A stretch of 49,093 nt of DNA. Source: Acidobacteriota bacterium. Its GTDB lineage: Bacteria; Acidobacteriota; Blastocatellia; RBC074. Each line of letters begins with the position of its first letter. The first letter of the stretch is position 1. Below the pieces are notes generated by a model that had not been told where the DNA came from, searched no databases, and saw only the letters and a list, made by a program, of their open reading frames with translations. Of this stretch, positions 35,808 through 45,642 are shown in pieces. The stretch spans positions 1-49,093 of the forward strand of contig JAFDVI010000053.1 in NCBI GenBank assembly GCA_018269055.1, read 5' to 3'. A program made the translations under genes and the position numbers.

Positions 35808-38800
35808 ATGTACGTGTCAACAACTCAAATTCAGCCAATCAAGGAACTTTACAATTCAGGTTGCTATTTGAAGGCGCATGCGGCCGCCCAACAAATTGCC
35901 CCACTGAATGAGTGGGAAGGAACAAATGCATTGTTGCTCGCTGGTCGTTTGGCGGGAATGCTTGGGGCACCCAAACTGATGAGACAGCTTCATCTTCGAG
36001 CTTGGCGGGAAAATCGTGCTCACCCCGAGGCGATTTACTACTATGCACGTGTCGTGATGGACTGGCGGGGGCCGTGGCGAGCTTGGATGTTTATGCGTCG
36101 TATTGATGAATTGCCGGATGCCGATCCAATTATTCAGGCTGATTGGTATGCCTTGAAAGCTGGCTTGTTTGGCTTGTTGAGAGATTTTGATGCGGCTGAT
36201 GACTTGATCATGCGAGCCGAAAGTATGACGCCAGAGAATCCTTGGCTTTGGGTGGAAAAAGCTGCCTTGCTGGAATATGAAGATCGCTATGAGGACGCTA
36301 TTTCCGCAGCAAAACGCTCGTTGGAACTACGGCCATTTTACCGGCCAGCAATTCAATCCCTGGCCCATCTCTATAGCTTGCTTGATCGTGAAAACGAAGC
36401 TTGCGCCTTGCTTGAAGAAGCATCGCTGAACGTGGAATGTCCGGCGTTACTGACTCAGTTAGCGCAATTGCAGATTGACATAGGCGAATTTCAAGCCGCC
36501 CGTAATAACTTTCGGCGTTCCATCGAAATGTCTCTCTTAATCGAAAACGAAATGCTGGAATGGCTTAGGGGAAGGCTTGCCGATGCGGCGTATTTGTGTG
36601 GAAACATAGAGGAAGCCAAAGAGATGGCTTCGCAGTTTGAAAATGGTTTTTTCAAAACCGTTGCGGATCGGTTGCGACAGACATCTCCTGACAAAAAGCG
36701 TGTGGAATTGCCAGTTGGCTTCATTCGTCAGCATCACGTAACTTGTGCGCCTGCAACTCTGACGACAATCAGCCGGTTTTGGAACATGCCCGCTGAACAC
36801 CTGAGTATCGCTGAGCAGATTTGTTACGGCGGCAGCACCGACCATAGCGAGCGCAAATGGGCAGAGCAAAATGGTTGGAAGGCTCGTGAATTTTGCGTCA
36901 ACTGGGAAGACACCAAGGAACTTATTGATCGCGGTGTGCCTTTTACACTGGCAACTGTCGAACCTGGGAATGCACATTTGCAAGCAGTTATTGGCTACGA
37001 CGATATTCGCGGAACATTTCTGCTTCGAGATCCCTATCTGCGCAGCCTGGGGGAAGGATTGTCACCTGAACTATTGGATCATTACCGCTCCTCCGGCCCG
37101 CGCGGGATGGCGCTGGTTCCAGGGGAAAAGGCCGCGTTGTTAAATGGGTTGGAGCTTAAAGAAGCACCGCTTTACGACCAGCTTCACAAAATTCAACGTG
37201 CGTTGTTCGATCATCAACGCAAAGAAGCATTTCTGGTTTGGGAGCAAATGGATGCCGAAGCTTCCAATCATCGCTTGACGCTGAACGCACGGCTGGCCAT
37301 CGCCTGGTATGACGAAGATCAAGTTCAAGTGTTGGCTTGCGTTGAAAAGTTGCTTGAGCAGTTTCCGGAAGACGCCAATCTCAAAATGCAGAAAATTCTA
37401 TGCCTGCGAATGCTGGCCCGGCGTAGCGAACGGCTCGATTACCTGAAAACCATCTGTAAGGATGAAAAAGCAGATCCATTGTTTTGGCAGCAACTCGCAC
37501 AGGAATTGAGCGAAGACGCTCGCCAGAACAAAGAGACATTGCGACTTCTCCATCGCGCATTGAGAGCACGCCCGCTGGATGCCGGAAGCTTTCATCAATT
37601 GGCCAATGTCCGTTGGGCACAACGACAGTTTGACGAAGCTTTGGCCTTGTATCGTTTTGCTGCGTGCCTCAAAGATACGAACGAACAATACACACAATCC
37701 TATTTTATCGCAGCGCGCCATTTACGGCGCACTCAGGAAGCGATTGACCTTTTAACGCAACGCTTCAAGCGTTTTGGACGACGTTCAGGGTTTCCGGCCA
37801 GAACGCTTTCCTGGGCTTATGAGCAAACGGGTCAATCTGTAAAAGCGCTGGATGTGTTGCGTCAGGCGATCAATCTTCGTATGGATGACGGCGAACTTCT
37901 GCTGTATGCATCAGACGCGTTTGCACGCCATGGCGTTGTTGCCGAAGCCATCAACCTGTTGGAAAAAGCCCAAAACAAGGCCCCACGGACTCAGTGGTTG
38001 CGAAGCGCAGCGCTGATTGCCTTTTACCGAGGAGAGTTGATTGAAGCGTTAACGCTCTGGCAACAGGTTCTCGAAACAGAGCCGTTGGCGCTTGACGCGA
38101 ATCGGCATGTAGCCCAGTTGCTTGCCGAAACCGAAAGCCAGGAAAAGGCCCTGGAGTTTATCAGAACAGTTGCTGACAGGTTCCCGCATTCTCTGGCGGT
38201 CCAGCAAATGCTTGTTGACTGGCTGCGAGATGAACCAGAAGCAGCGGAGAAATCTTTACAGCACATAGTGGAGATTGAACCAGCCAATTCCTGGGCGCGA
38301 CGTGAACTGGCTTACTGCCTGGTTCAACAACATCGTTACGAAGATGCACTGCAAGAAGCCATTACAGGGCGAGAGCTTGAACCGGATAGCGCCTATAGCC
38401 ATTGTGCAATCGGAGCTGTCCATGCGGAGATGGGAAATTTTCCATTGGCACGTCAAGCGTTTCGTGAGGCGATCAGGCTGGCGGTTGACTTGGAATACGC
38501 AATCAACGAGTTAATGAATAATTCGCATACCGCCGCCGAACGCCGAGAATCGCTTGAATTCATTCGACAAGAGCTAATCCGGCAGGTCACTTATGGCGAT
38601 GGGTTGCTGGCTTACCGGCAAGTCGCTCGCCTGGTGGTGAACAACGAAGAAGTGTTGAAATTACTCCAGGCAGCATTGGATGCCCGGCCTGACCTTTGGC
38701 ATGCCTGGTCGGCAATGGTGTATTCGCTGATGGATGCCCAGCGGCTTGAAGATGCCTTGCGGCTTGCAAAACAGATGACAGAACGATTTCCGTTAATTCC

Positions 38801-40781
38801 TCGCGTCTGGCTGGATCTGGCATTGGTTTACCAGGCTCGATTGAACGAGGAAGGCTTGGTTGATGCATTACAACACGCGTTGCGGATCAACCCCGCCTGG
38901 AGTATAGCGACTCAGCAATTGGCCGAAGCACATCAACGCGCAGGCAAATTTGAGGATGCAAGAAGGTTGCTTGAGCAGGCAATCGCTTACACGCCGTTGG
39001 ATCATTCCAATTATGGTTATCTGGCAGATGTTTTATGGCAGTTGGGCCAGCGAGATCAGGCCCTGGAGCAAATTAGCCGATCTGTCACGTTAGAGCCCGG
39101 CTATGATTGGGGTTGGCGCGCACTTCGTGAATGGTCGCAGTTGGCCGGCAAGCCGGAATTGGCATTGGAATGCGCGAGAGCATTGACGAAGAAACGACCC
39201 GGTCAAGCGCGCTCCTGGCTTGTATTAGGACAGACCGAAGGGCAAGGAATTGAAGAACAATTGCAATCGCTTGAACGCGCTCTAAAGCTGAATCCAAGGC
39301 TGGTTGAAGCGCACAGTCTGCGGGCACGTTTGCTGACTCAGCTACAGCGGTATGACGAGGCACGTGCTGCCTGTCGTCCCGATGTGTTTGGAGAAGATCA
39401 GCCACCAGAACTTCGTTGCGCGGCAGCCGTCGTTGATGCAGACCGTGGTGACCGGACCGCCGCCATTGAACAACTCGAAAAACTCGTTGGTGACGAACCG
39501 AATAGTTATCTGGCTTGGAGCCTGTTGGCCGATTGGTATCGCTCTTCACAAGGGAATGACAAGTACCTGAAGGCTGCTCAAGAGATGGTACGGCTGGTTC
39601 CTCATAGGGCTGTGCCTCTGGGTTATTTAGCGGATGCTCAAATGCTGACCGATGATTTGAACAGCGCCAAAGAAACCTTGCATTACGCAATGACACTTGA
39701 CCCGGGGTACGAATTTGCCAGCACAAGTTTGTTTGATTTGCAGTTGAAAGATTATGAACTTGATGACGCCGAAGAAACCTTGAATGTGTTGCGGCAGCAA
39801 ATCGGTGGGGAAGTAGCGACCGTCAGAGAACTGAAACTCGCTGGCAAACGCAAGCAATTCGACCTCGCCCGCAAGCATTTCCGGGCGCTTTGCCTTTCAA
39901 CCACTGATGATGCTCGATTTATCGCTGAGGCCATCGAAGCCGACATGGAAACCGACTGGAAAGCTCAGGCCTTCCGGGTAATCGAAGAGGTCTTGGGCTC
40001 ACCGGAAGCGAATCCAAATCTGGGCGTGTTTTACGTTGAACAATGCGAGCGAAAAAAACTCTGGGAGACTTGCGAAAGAAAACTGAAAAGTTTTCCGGAG
40101 CATAACGAGCTTTGGCGGCGCGCTGTGAATGCTTATTTGGAAGCATTGGTCCGGGCAGGCGAAAAGCATCGAGCACGACGATTAATTGCTGATCTTCAGC
40201 AGTTGCTTCGCGATCACGTTCAGACTTGGGGAATGACCGGTTATATTTTGTTCAGTTTGGGAGATTCGCGAAAAGCAATTGATTGGATGTCTGATTGGCA
40301 AAGCCGTGAAGGTTTGTCTCCCTGGATGTTGTGGAATTTGGCCCTGGCTTTGAGAAAGACCGGCAAAGACTTTGAATCTAGTAAAGTTTGCCGATTTGCG
40401 GAGACGCTTCAGCCCGACAATCTGACCCAATCGAATATGTTATTGATCGCATTTGATGAGCTGATTGAAGGCAATCTGGCAAGTGCGACAAGTCGTTTGC
40501 AAAAATTGAATGAGCCGACTTTGCGTGAATGGGATCATGAACTCCTGAATTTGGTTCGTACGCTTGAACGGTTTAGGACGGCACAGAAACAAGGGAAACC
40601 TTCCTTCAATGCAACAGCACGTGAACTGCTTTCACAAGCACACGCCACCAACAGCGAAGTCCTGGTCAAAATTGCCCAGCGCGCAGTTGAGTTTCTGATC
40701 AGGGATCGAAACAGTCTCTTTTTTACCTTGTGGGTTAAATATAGCTGGCTTTGGGTATCCCTGCTAAAGCACCGAAACTGA
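35808..40781 (+). CDS. Giant TPR protein with embedded C39-like peptidase domain
   Basis: About 1657 residues. An N-terminal set of tetratricopeptide repeats (to about residue 290) is followed by a C39-like papain-fold domain (about 300-430) with Cys313 (VTCAPATL), His390 (NAHLQAVIGYDD) and Asp408 (LLRDPYLR) as the catalytic triad. More than 1100 residues of further TPRs fill the rest, ending in a short hydrophobic stretch (FFTLWVKYSWLWVSLL). There is no signal peptide. C39 domains process leader peptides of bacteriocins and similar products; here there is no ABC transporter, so another protein-processing or scaffold role is likely. The start is uncertain: a TTG at 35736 would add 24 residues and overlap the cupin gene. 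Confidence 0.85.
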   Translation: MYVSTTQIQPIKELYNSGCYLKAHAAAQQIAPLNEWEGTNALLLAGRLAGMLGAPKLMRQLHLRAWRENRAHPEAIYYYARVVMDWRGPWRAWMFMRRIDELPDADPIIQADWYALKAGLFGLLRDFDAADDLIMRAESMTPENPWLWVEKAALLEYEDRYEDAISAAKRSLELRPFYRPAIQSLAHLYSLLDRENEACALLEEASLNVECPALLTQLAQLQIDIGEFQAARNNFRRSIEMSLLIENEMLEWLRGRLADAAYLCGNIEEAKEMASQFENGFFKTVADRLRQTSPDKKRVELPVGFIRQHHVTCAPATLTTISRFWNMPAEHLSIAEQICYGGSTDHSERKWAEQNGWKAREFCVNWEDTKELIDRGVPFTLATVEPGNAHLQAVIGYDDIRGTFLLRDPYLRSLGEGLSPELLDHYRSSGPRGMALVPGEKAALLNGLELKEAPLYDQLHKIQRALFDHQRKEAFLVWEQMDAEASNHRLTLNARLAIAWYDEDQVQVLACVEKLLEQFPEDANLKMQKILCLRMLARRSERLDYLKTICKDEKADPLFWQQLAQELSEDARQNKETLRLLHRALRARPLDAGSFHQLANVRWAQRQFDEALALYRFAACLKDTNEQYTQSYFIAARHLRRTQEAIDLLTQRFKRFGRRSGFPARTLSWAYEQTGQSVKALDVLRQAINLRMDDGELLLYASDAFARHGVVAEAINLLEKAQNKAPRTQWLRSAALIAFYRGELIEALTLWQQVLETEPLALDANRHVAQLLAETESQEKALEFIRTVADRFPHSLAVQQMLVDWLRDEPEAAEKSLQHIVEIEPANSWARRELAYCLVQQHRYEDALQEAITGRELEPDSAYSHCAIGAVHAEMGNFPLARQAFREAIRLAVDLEYAINELMNNSHTAAERRESLEFIRQELIRQVTYGDGLLAYRQVARLVVNNEEVLKLLQAALDARPDLWHAWSAMVYSLMDAQRLEDALRLAKQMTERFPLIPRVWLDLALVYQARLNEEGLVDALQHALRINPAWSIATQQLAEAHQRAGKFEDARRLLEQAIAYTPLDHSNYGYLADVLWQLGQRDQALEQISRSVTLEPGYDWGWRALREWSQLAGKPELALECARALTKKRPGQARSWLVLGQTEGQGIEEQLQSLERALKLNPRLVEAHSLRARLLTQLQRYDEARAACRPDVFGEDQPPELRCAAAVVDADRGDRTAAIEQLEKLVGDEPNSYLAWSLLADWYRSSQGNDKYLKAAQEMVRLVPHRAVPLGYLADAQMLTDDLNSAKETLHYAMTLDPGYEFASTSLFDLQLKDYELDDAEETLNVLRQQIGGEVATVRELKLAGKRKQFDLARKHFRALCLSTTDDARFIAEAIEADMETDWKAQAFRVIEEVLGSPEANPNLGVFYVEQCERKKLWETCERKLKSFPEHNELWRRAVNAYLEALVRAGEKHRARRLIADLQQLLRDHVQTWGMTGYILFSLGDSRKAIDWMSDWQSREGLSPWMLWNLALALRKTGKDFESSKVCRFAETLQPDNLTQSNMLLIAFDELIEGNLASATSRLQKLNEPTLREWDHELLNLVRTLERFRTAQKQGKPSFNATARELLSQAHATNSEVLVKIAQRAVEFLIRDRNSLFFTLWVKYSWLWVSLLKHRN

Positions 40782-40785
40782 TTGT

Positions 40786-42021
40786 TCAATCGCTGTAGTG
40801 GGCAGGTTCCGGGATTGCAGGTTGACGCGCACTGCGAAGCGCCAATAATACGGCGGTCGCTACCAACAATGAGGCCAACAAAAATGCCGCTCCCGGCAGT
40901 TTTACCGGCGCGGACGCCGATGTGAAATAGCCAAAAAGATTGGTTGCCATCAGCGGTCCTAAAATGGCGACGACGCTTTGGATACTGGCAATGATTCCTT
41001 GAACCGCGCCCTGCTCAGTTGCCGAAACCATTTTTGTGATTGTTGATTGGATGGCTGGTCCGGCAACGCCTCCCACCGAGCCAAAGACAATCGCCACATA
41101 CAGCATCCAGCTTTGTGTGGACAATCCATAGGCCAGAAAAGTCAGAGAACCAATCGTCAAACCAAAAATGATCGCCTTCCGCTCGCCAAGTGCGCCGACA
41201 ATCCGCCCAGTCAGGCCGCCTTGAACTACCGCATAAACGATTCCCACTACTGCCAGCGATAAGCCATTATCAAATTCAGTCCAATTGAACCGATACGTTG
41301 TGTATAGCACCCAGGTTGATGGAAGTGTGTCGTGAGCCAGTCGTTCCAGCACAATTGTCGCGGTCAATCCCAACACGACCGGATATTTTCCGAGTTGGCC
41401 GAGAGACGAAAAAGGGTTGGCGCGTTTCCAATGGAAAGCTCGGCGATTATCCTTCGCCAGCGATTCCGGCAGGACGAAAAATCCGTACAACCAGTTTAAC
41501 AGGTTCAAACAGGCGGCAATGATGAAAGGGATTCGCAACCCGTACGCTCCCAGCAGGCCACCCAGCGCCGGGCCGATAATAAAGCCCACGCCAAAACACG
41601 CGCCGATCATGCCGAAATTTTTGGCTCGGTCTTCCGGCGCGCTGACGTCCGCAATGTAGGCATTGGCCGCTGAGATATTGGCTCCTGTGATGCCAGCGAT
41701 GACTCGTCCGACAAAAAGCCATTTCAAATTTGGCGCAAACGCCATCAGCAAATAATCCAGTCCGGCGCCCAGCAGAGACGTCAAAATGATCGGCCTGCGG
41801 CCAAACCGGTCGCTGAGGTTTCCCAGGATTGGGGAAAATACAAATTGCATTAACGCATAAGCCGCCACAAACCATCCGAAAATATACGACCCATCGCTGA
41901 TGGTGCCGCCATACATATTGGTTACCAATTCCGGCAACACGGGAATAATCAGACCGATCCCGATCATGTCCAACGACACAGTAATAAGGATAAATGGCAC
42001 GGCGGCTTTTCGGCTTAGCAT
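40786..42021 (-). CDS. MFS drug exporter, TetA-like
   Basis: A 411-residue transporter with 12 predicted membrane helices. The major-facilitator motif A between helices 2 and 3 is present (GNLSDRFGRRP), and the start (ILITVSLDMIGIGLIIPVLP) and the helix 5 region (GVGFIIGPALGGLLG) match the TetA/tetracycline-type 12-helix antiporters. It would expel a small molecule in exchange for protons; the substrate cannot be read, and resistance to tetracycline should not be assumed. AAAGG precedes the ATG. Its stop is 4 bases from the stop of the convergent TPR gene. Confidence 0.88.
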   Translation of the reverse strand: MLSRKAAVPFILITVSLDMIGIGLIIPVLPELVTNMYGGTISDGSYIFGWFVAAYALMQFVFSPILGNLSDRFGRRPIILTSLLGAGLDYLLMAFAPNLKWLFVGRVIAGITGANISAANAYIADVSAPEDRAKNFGMIGACFGVGFIIGPALGGLLGAYGLRIPFIIAACLNLLNWLYGFFVLPESLAKDNRRAFHWKRANPFSSLGQLGKYPVVLGLTATIVLERLAHDTLPSTWVLYTTYRFNWTEFDNGLSLAVVGIVYAVVQGGLTGRIVGALGERKAIIFGLTIGSLTFLAYGLSTQSWMLYVAIVFGSVGGVAGPAIQSTITKMVSATEQGAVQGIIASIQSVVAILGPLMATNLFGYFTSASAPVKLPGAAFLLASLLVATAVLLALRSARQPAIPEPAHYSD

Positions 42022-42053
42022 GGTTTACCTTTCCCACAATGCAGTTTGTAGTT

Positions 42054-44420
42054 TTAACTATGGGCGCGCTGCCTAAAATTTAAGTACAACCCAACGGCCA
42101 GAAACAGTACTTGAGGGCCCCAAACGGCAACATCTTCAGGCAGATTGTCTTGCTGGCCTGCAGCTTCAAACAAGGACATCAATAACCAGAACACCAAACC
42201 GATGCCAACGCTGACGGCGACGCTCAGCAAGGGGCTGAAGTGGCGTCCACGTCTGGTTAAAGCAAAGGGAATCGCAAGCACGGCCAGCGTCAAACAAGAG
42301 ACCGGAAATGCCAATCGTCGTTTCAAATCAAGTTGGGCGGCAGTGATCGAAGCGCCGACACTTTTCAACTGGCGGATGTAATTTCTCAATTCTTCCGAAT
42401 CCATCTTGCTTGATTCGTTGATCGTGCGCTTGAAAATGCCAATGCCGTCTTCGATTTTGAGTGCCTGCGGATTCTCCGCCAGAGAAATTTTGTTTACGGT
42501 TAAATCAGGATTGATTGTCTCTGCCCACCCGCCACTGGCTGTCCAGGTCAGTGGTGTTGACGGCGCAGCCTGAGCGAAATGCATGGTTTTTTCGATCAGG
42601 TGAGTCGTTGGGGCTAGAAAATAGGCAGAAGCATTCGTCAGGCTGTTGTCGTTTTCAACACGCTGGTAGCTGTAAATGGTGTTGTTTTTTCCAAAGACCC
42701 ATTTTTTTCCAAACGCAATTGTCGTTTGCTCAACCTGCCTGCCTTTGATTTTATTGTATCGAAAGTCCTGCTCGCGATTCGTGTGCGGCAGCAGGAAATC
42801 TGAGATAAACCAAAGCAGAATTCCGATAATGACAACAGCCATCATTAGCGGCACAACCGTGCGCAGCTTGCTCAAACCGGCACTGGAAAGCGTCACAAGC
42901 TGATTGCTGCGCGCCAGAACGCTGCATCCAGTTAAAATTCCTACCAATAACGCAAATGGGGAAACCTGGTAAACAAATTGTGGTGACAGATAGCCAAGAT
43001 AGGTCATTGCGTAACCGATCGTCGTCCCAGTTTTTCCCATCGCAGGAATTAGATCGAACAGGGTAAAGACCAATGAGGTCATGACCAACGCACTAACCGA
43101 AATCAAATAATATTTGAAAACTTCACTGATCAACAGGTAGTTGACCAGGTTGAAAGGGTTGAGCGTTGGAAAGCTGAATTTTGCCTGATGAGTTGATAAT
43201 CCCGGTTGTCCGCGATCAGTGACAACAGCAGTCGTTAATTTCGCGCTACCAAATTTCGAGAACAGGGAACTTCGGAAAGCCTGTTTGTTCGTGATGAAGG
43301 CATAAACGACATAGCCGCCAAAAATGAAATTGGAGAACCAGACTCCCAACCAAGGAGGAACTTTTCCCGATCCCGCCAGGTTTTGTCCCGCAACCAACAG
43401 CAAATAAAAGAGCATTGCCAGAAACAAAACCACTAGGGCTGTGCGGGGCTTGCTGGCAAGGCGTCGTCCCTGCAGCGCGACAATAAAAGTCAGCAGGGTC
43501 AATGTCACGCAGGCAAACGGAAACGCAAACCGGCGATGCCATTCAATCGTCGCCTGCAATCTGTCTTTCGGGTTTTGGGCGTTTCTGGATTGCCGCGTGA
43601 CTTCTTTTAACGTCATTTCCGACAGAGGAGGGACAGCATTGGCGGAATCGGCATCATCGCCGCCTTGTTCAACGAATTTGATGGAAGCTCGTTCCGAAGC
43701 TGAGGCTGAGCTGACCGATTGCGAGCCATTGGCGATTTTGCTGTCGAGCGATAACACCTTGAACAGCTCAACTTCCAAACCCAACCTTTCGTTGTTTTCA
43801 CCACCGGTAATCCTCAATTGCCCTTTCTCGGCGGTGATCAGCCGGGCAATGTCACTGTCAGGTTCTTGCCTGAGCAGAAAGACCCCTAACCATTCGCCGG
43901 TTTTCGCATCAATATCCCGAACGTATAGCAGGGAATTGGGGAATCTGGTAATAAACCTGCCAGCGGAAACCTGGGCATTGGCTTCTTCAAGCAAAACTTT
44001 CGCTCTCAAGCCCTTGAGTTTTTTCAGCGCACGGGGCGCGATCTGCGCCAGTAGATATGAAGTGAAAATGGCTCCGGCAATCCCGGCACAAAGAAAAGGG
44101 AGTGCAATCCTGACTTTGCCCAAACCTAAAGACTGCATCGCAGTCATCTCTCCATCGGTTGATAGACGGCTACAAGTTATGATCGTTCCAAGAAGGAGGG
44201 AAACCGGTAAGGTAATCACAACAATTCCGGGAATTAAACTCCATAGGAATTGAATGCCGACCTGTGTTGACGTGTGAAACGAAAGGATAATGTTCAGATA
44301 TTTTCCAGCTTGTTGGACAAATACCAGAGAAGTCAGGGCTAAAAAAGCCACGAGTGTTACAGGAAGGATTTCTGACAGTAAAGAGAGGAAAAGCTTTTTG
44401 TGACGGAAGAAACGGACCAT
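42054..44420 (-). CDS. LptF-LptG fusion, LPS export permease
   Basis: A 788-residue membrane protein made of two consecutive YjgP/YjgQ (LptF/LptG) permeases in one open frame. Unit 1 (about residues 1-385) and unit 2 (about 425-788) each have three membrane helices, a periplasmic beta-jellyroll-like part and three more helices; each has the coupling-helix region (ALPFLCAGI; KLRTVVPLMM). A linker of about 40 residues joins them. LptF and LptG are separate proteins in most Gram-negative bacteria, where with LptB they pull LPS from the inner membrane. LptB, LptC and LptA are not in this window. It lies 32 bases upstream of the MFS gene on the same strand. Confidence 0.88.
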   Translation of the reverse strand: MVRFFRHKKLFLSLLSEILPVTLVAFLALTSLVFVQQAGKYLNIILSFHTSTQVGIQFLWSLIPGIVVITLPVSLLLGTIITCSRLSTDGEMTAMQSLGLGKVRIALPFLCAGIAGAIFTSYLLAQIAPRALKKLKGLRAKVLLEEANAQVSAGRFITRFPNSLLYVRDIDAKTGEWLGVFLLRQEPDSDIARLITAEKGQLRITGGENNERLGLEVELFKVLSLDSKIANGSQSVSSASASERASIKFVEQGGDDADSANAVPPLSEMTLKEVTRQSRNAQNPKDRLQATIEWHRRFAFPFACVTLTLLTFIVALQGRRLASKPRTALVVLFLAMLFYLLLVAGQNLAGSGKVPPWLGVWFSNFIFGGYVVYAFITNKQAFRSSLFSKFGSAKLTTAVVTDRGQPGLSTHQAKFSFPTLNPFNLVNYLLISEVFKYYLISVSALVMTSLVFTLFDLIPAMGKTGTTIGYAMTYLGYLSPQFVYQVSPFALLVGILTGCSVLARSNQLVTLSSAGLSKLRTVVPLMMAVVIIGILLWFISDFLLPHTNREQDFRYNKIKGRQVEQTTIAFGKKWVFGKNNTIYSYQRVENDNSLTNASAYFLAPTTHLIEKTMHFAQAAPSTPLTWTASGGWAETINPDLTVNKISLAENPQALKIEDGIGIFKRTINESSKMDSEELRNYIRQLKSVGASITAAQLDLKRRLAFPVSCLTLAVLAIPFALTRRGRHFSPLLSVAVSVGIGLVFWLLMSLFEAAGQQDNLPEDVAVWGPQVLFLAVGLYLNFRQRAHS

Positions 44421-44459
44421 TTTTATAGACTTATTGCGTCTGATAAGAAGCCTTATGTA

Positions 44460-45068
44460 CTAAATCAAGTGAGAAGTAAGTCTCAATATCTTGATGCGGT
44501 ATCGAACAAGCGATTGAGTGACCCCAGCTTGACTGGCAATGGTTCTAATTGAGCGCTTGCGTAAAAGACTGCAAAGAAGCGCGCGATACGGCAACAAAGC
44601 TGCTGCGCCAACCGAATACGCTTCCTCTTCAATTTGCTGGTTGTAAGTTCTTTGTGCTTGAGAGCCGGCCGAAATTTGGCTTGGAGTATGGCCCAATAGA
44701 ACGTGACAAACTTCCTCCATAAGTGTGGCAGCTTTTCGCCCCTGGCTTTGGCTGGGATTTAAGATCACGATTCGGCTTCCATCCGGTAACATTGGCGTTG
44801 CGCCACCTGACCAGGCAATGTCTGGAGATTTGAGCAAGGCCTTAGCCTTATCACTCAACCCTTGTATGTCTTCCACTGCGATCACGCGCAATCCCGCCGA
44901 TTTCGCCAACCCATACGGGTCGAGCCTGTCATGTATGCTCTTCAAGCCTGCAAACGACCGAATGCGCAACGATAATTGCTCGTATTGGCGAAATTTATCG
45001 CGAACCGGGGGTGCGGGCAGGAAGTTCAACGGATTCAGACATGCACTGTCGCCGCAATAATTCGACAT
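44460..45068 (-). CDS. ImmA/IrrE-like protein with altered zinc motif
   Basis: A 202-residue protein of the ImmA/IrrE (DUF955) family. The core helix reads LMEEVCHVLLGH (residues 116-127), where the canonical protease has HExxH; the first His is Glu here (EEVCH), while His122 and His127 remain. The later acidic helix (EEEAYSVGAAALLPYRALL) is typical. A C-terminal helix-turn-helix-like segment (TIASQAGVTQSLVRYRIKIL) follows. Related proteins cleave or inactivate a partner repressor. It lies 10 bases after the XRE gene, the usual pairing. Whether it is still a protease is doubtful given the changed metal ligand. Confidence 0.8.
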   Translation of the reverse strand: MSNYCGDSACLNPLNFLPAPPVRDKFRQYEQLSLRIRSFAGLKSIHDRLDPYGLAKSAGLRVIAVEDIQGLSDKAKALLKSPDIAWSGGATPMLPDGSRIVILNPSQSQGRKAATLMEEVCHVLLGHTPSQISAGSQAQRTYNQQIEEEAYSVGAAALLPYRALLCSLLRKRSIRTIASQAGVTQSLVRYRIKILRLTSHLI

Positions 45069-45078
45069 CTTCTATCAT

Positions 45079-45501
45079 TCATTTGCTGGTGGTGTATTGC
45101 ATATAAAGCGTTCGGAATACCTCGTTGAGAGTTTTGGCGTCCTCAGGCTTCAAATTACTATCTGCTCGAAGATGAGCGTCAACAATCTCTACAATGGAAC
45201 CTTGTGCAAATTGTGCGGCGGTGCTTTCCAGAACGGCTTGGAGTCCGATAATGCGATCCAACGGTAAACTTAACCATTTCGACAGTTTTGCCAACGTTTC
45301 AGCATCCGGAGTTCCAGTGTTATTTTCGATCCGTGATAGCGTGGAGGCGCTGACCTGTGTCTGTTTGGCGACAGCCCGGAGCGAAAGCCGCTCGCGTTCG
45401 CGTTTGTGTTTTACAAACAGGCCCAGCTCAGCAACGTTTACAAGGCTATCTGAATCGTCAATTTCCTGCAGTTCCCTTTTTGATTTGTTCTGCACTTCCA
45501 T
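45079..45501 (-). CDS. XRE-family transcriptional regulator
   Basis: About 140 residues with a Cro/CI-type helix-turn-helix at about 25-85 (LGLFVKHKRERERLSLRAVA, then VSASTLSRIENNTGTPD). A C-terminal helical tail follows. It is the first gene of an XRE-ImmA pair and is probably the target or partner of the ImmA-like protein. The start is uncertain: the ATG at 45501 is used, but one at 45534 is possible and the frame is open to 45804 without signals. It is divergent from the sigma factor gene, so it might also act on that intergenic region. Confidence 0.75.
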   Translation of the reverse strand: MEVQNKSKRELQEIDDSDSLVNVAELGLFVKHKRERERLSLRAVAKQTQVSASTLSRIENNTGTPDAETLAKLSKWLSLPLDRIIGLQAVLESTAAQFAQGSIVEIVDAHLRADSNLKPEDAKTLNEVFRTLYMQYTTSK

Positions 45502-45642
45502 ATTTGGGTATTGATGTGGATAATCAAGATGCATCAAATCCGTGATGCAAAATTTTCTGAGACACGCTAACACATCAGTCTTGCAAAGGCAACGGTCGTT
45601 GCAGAGTTGCAACGCAGCCAAAATAGGACGAAATACGCATTT

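Noticed and set aside
39085..39726. A 213-residue minus-strand open frame
   Set aside because: Antisense to the giant TPR gene, whose TPR pattern continues unbroken across it.
43441..44253. A 270-residue plus-strand open frame
   Set aside because: Antisense to the LptF part of the fusion gene; the translation is Ser-rich and low in structure, with no recognisable domain.
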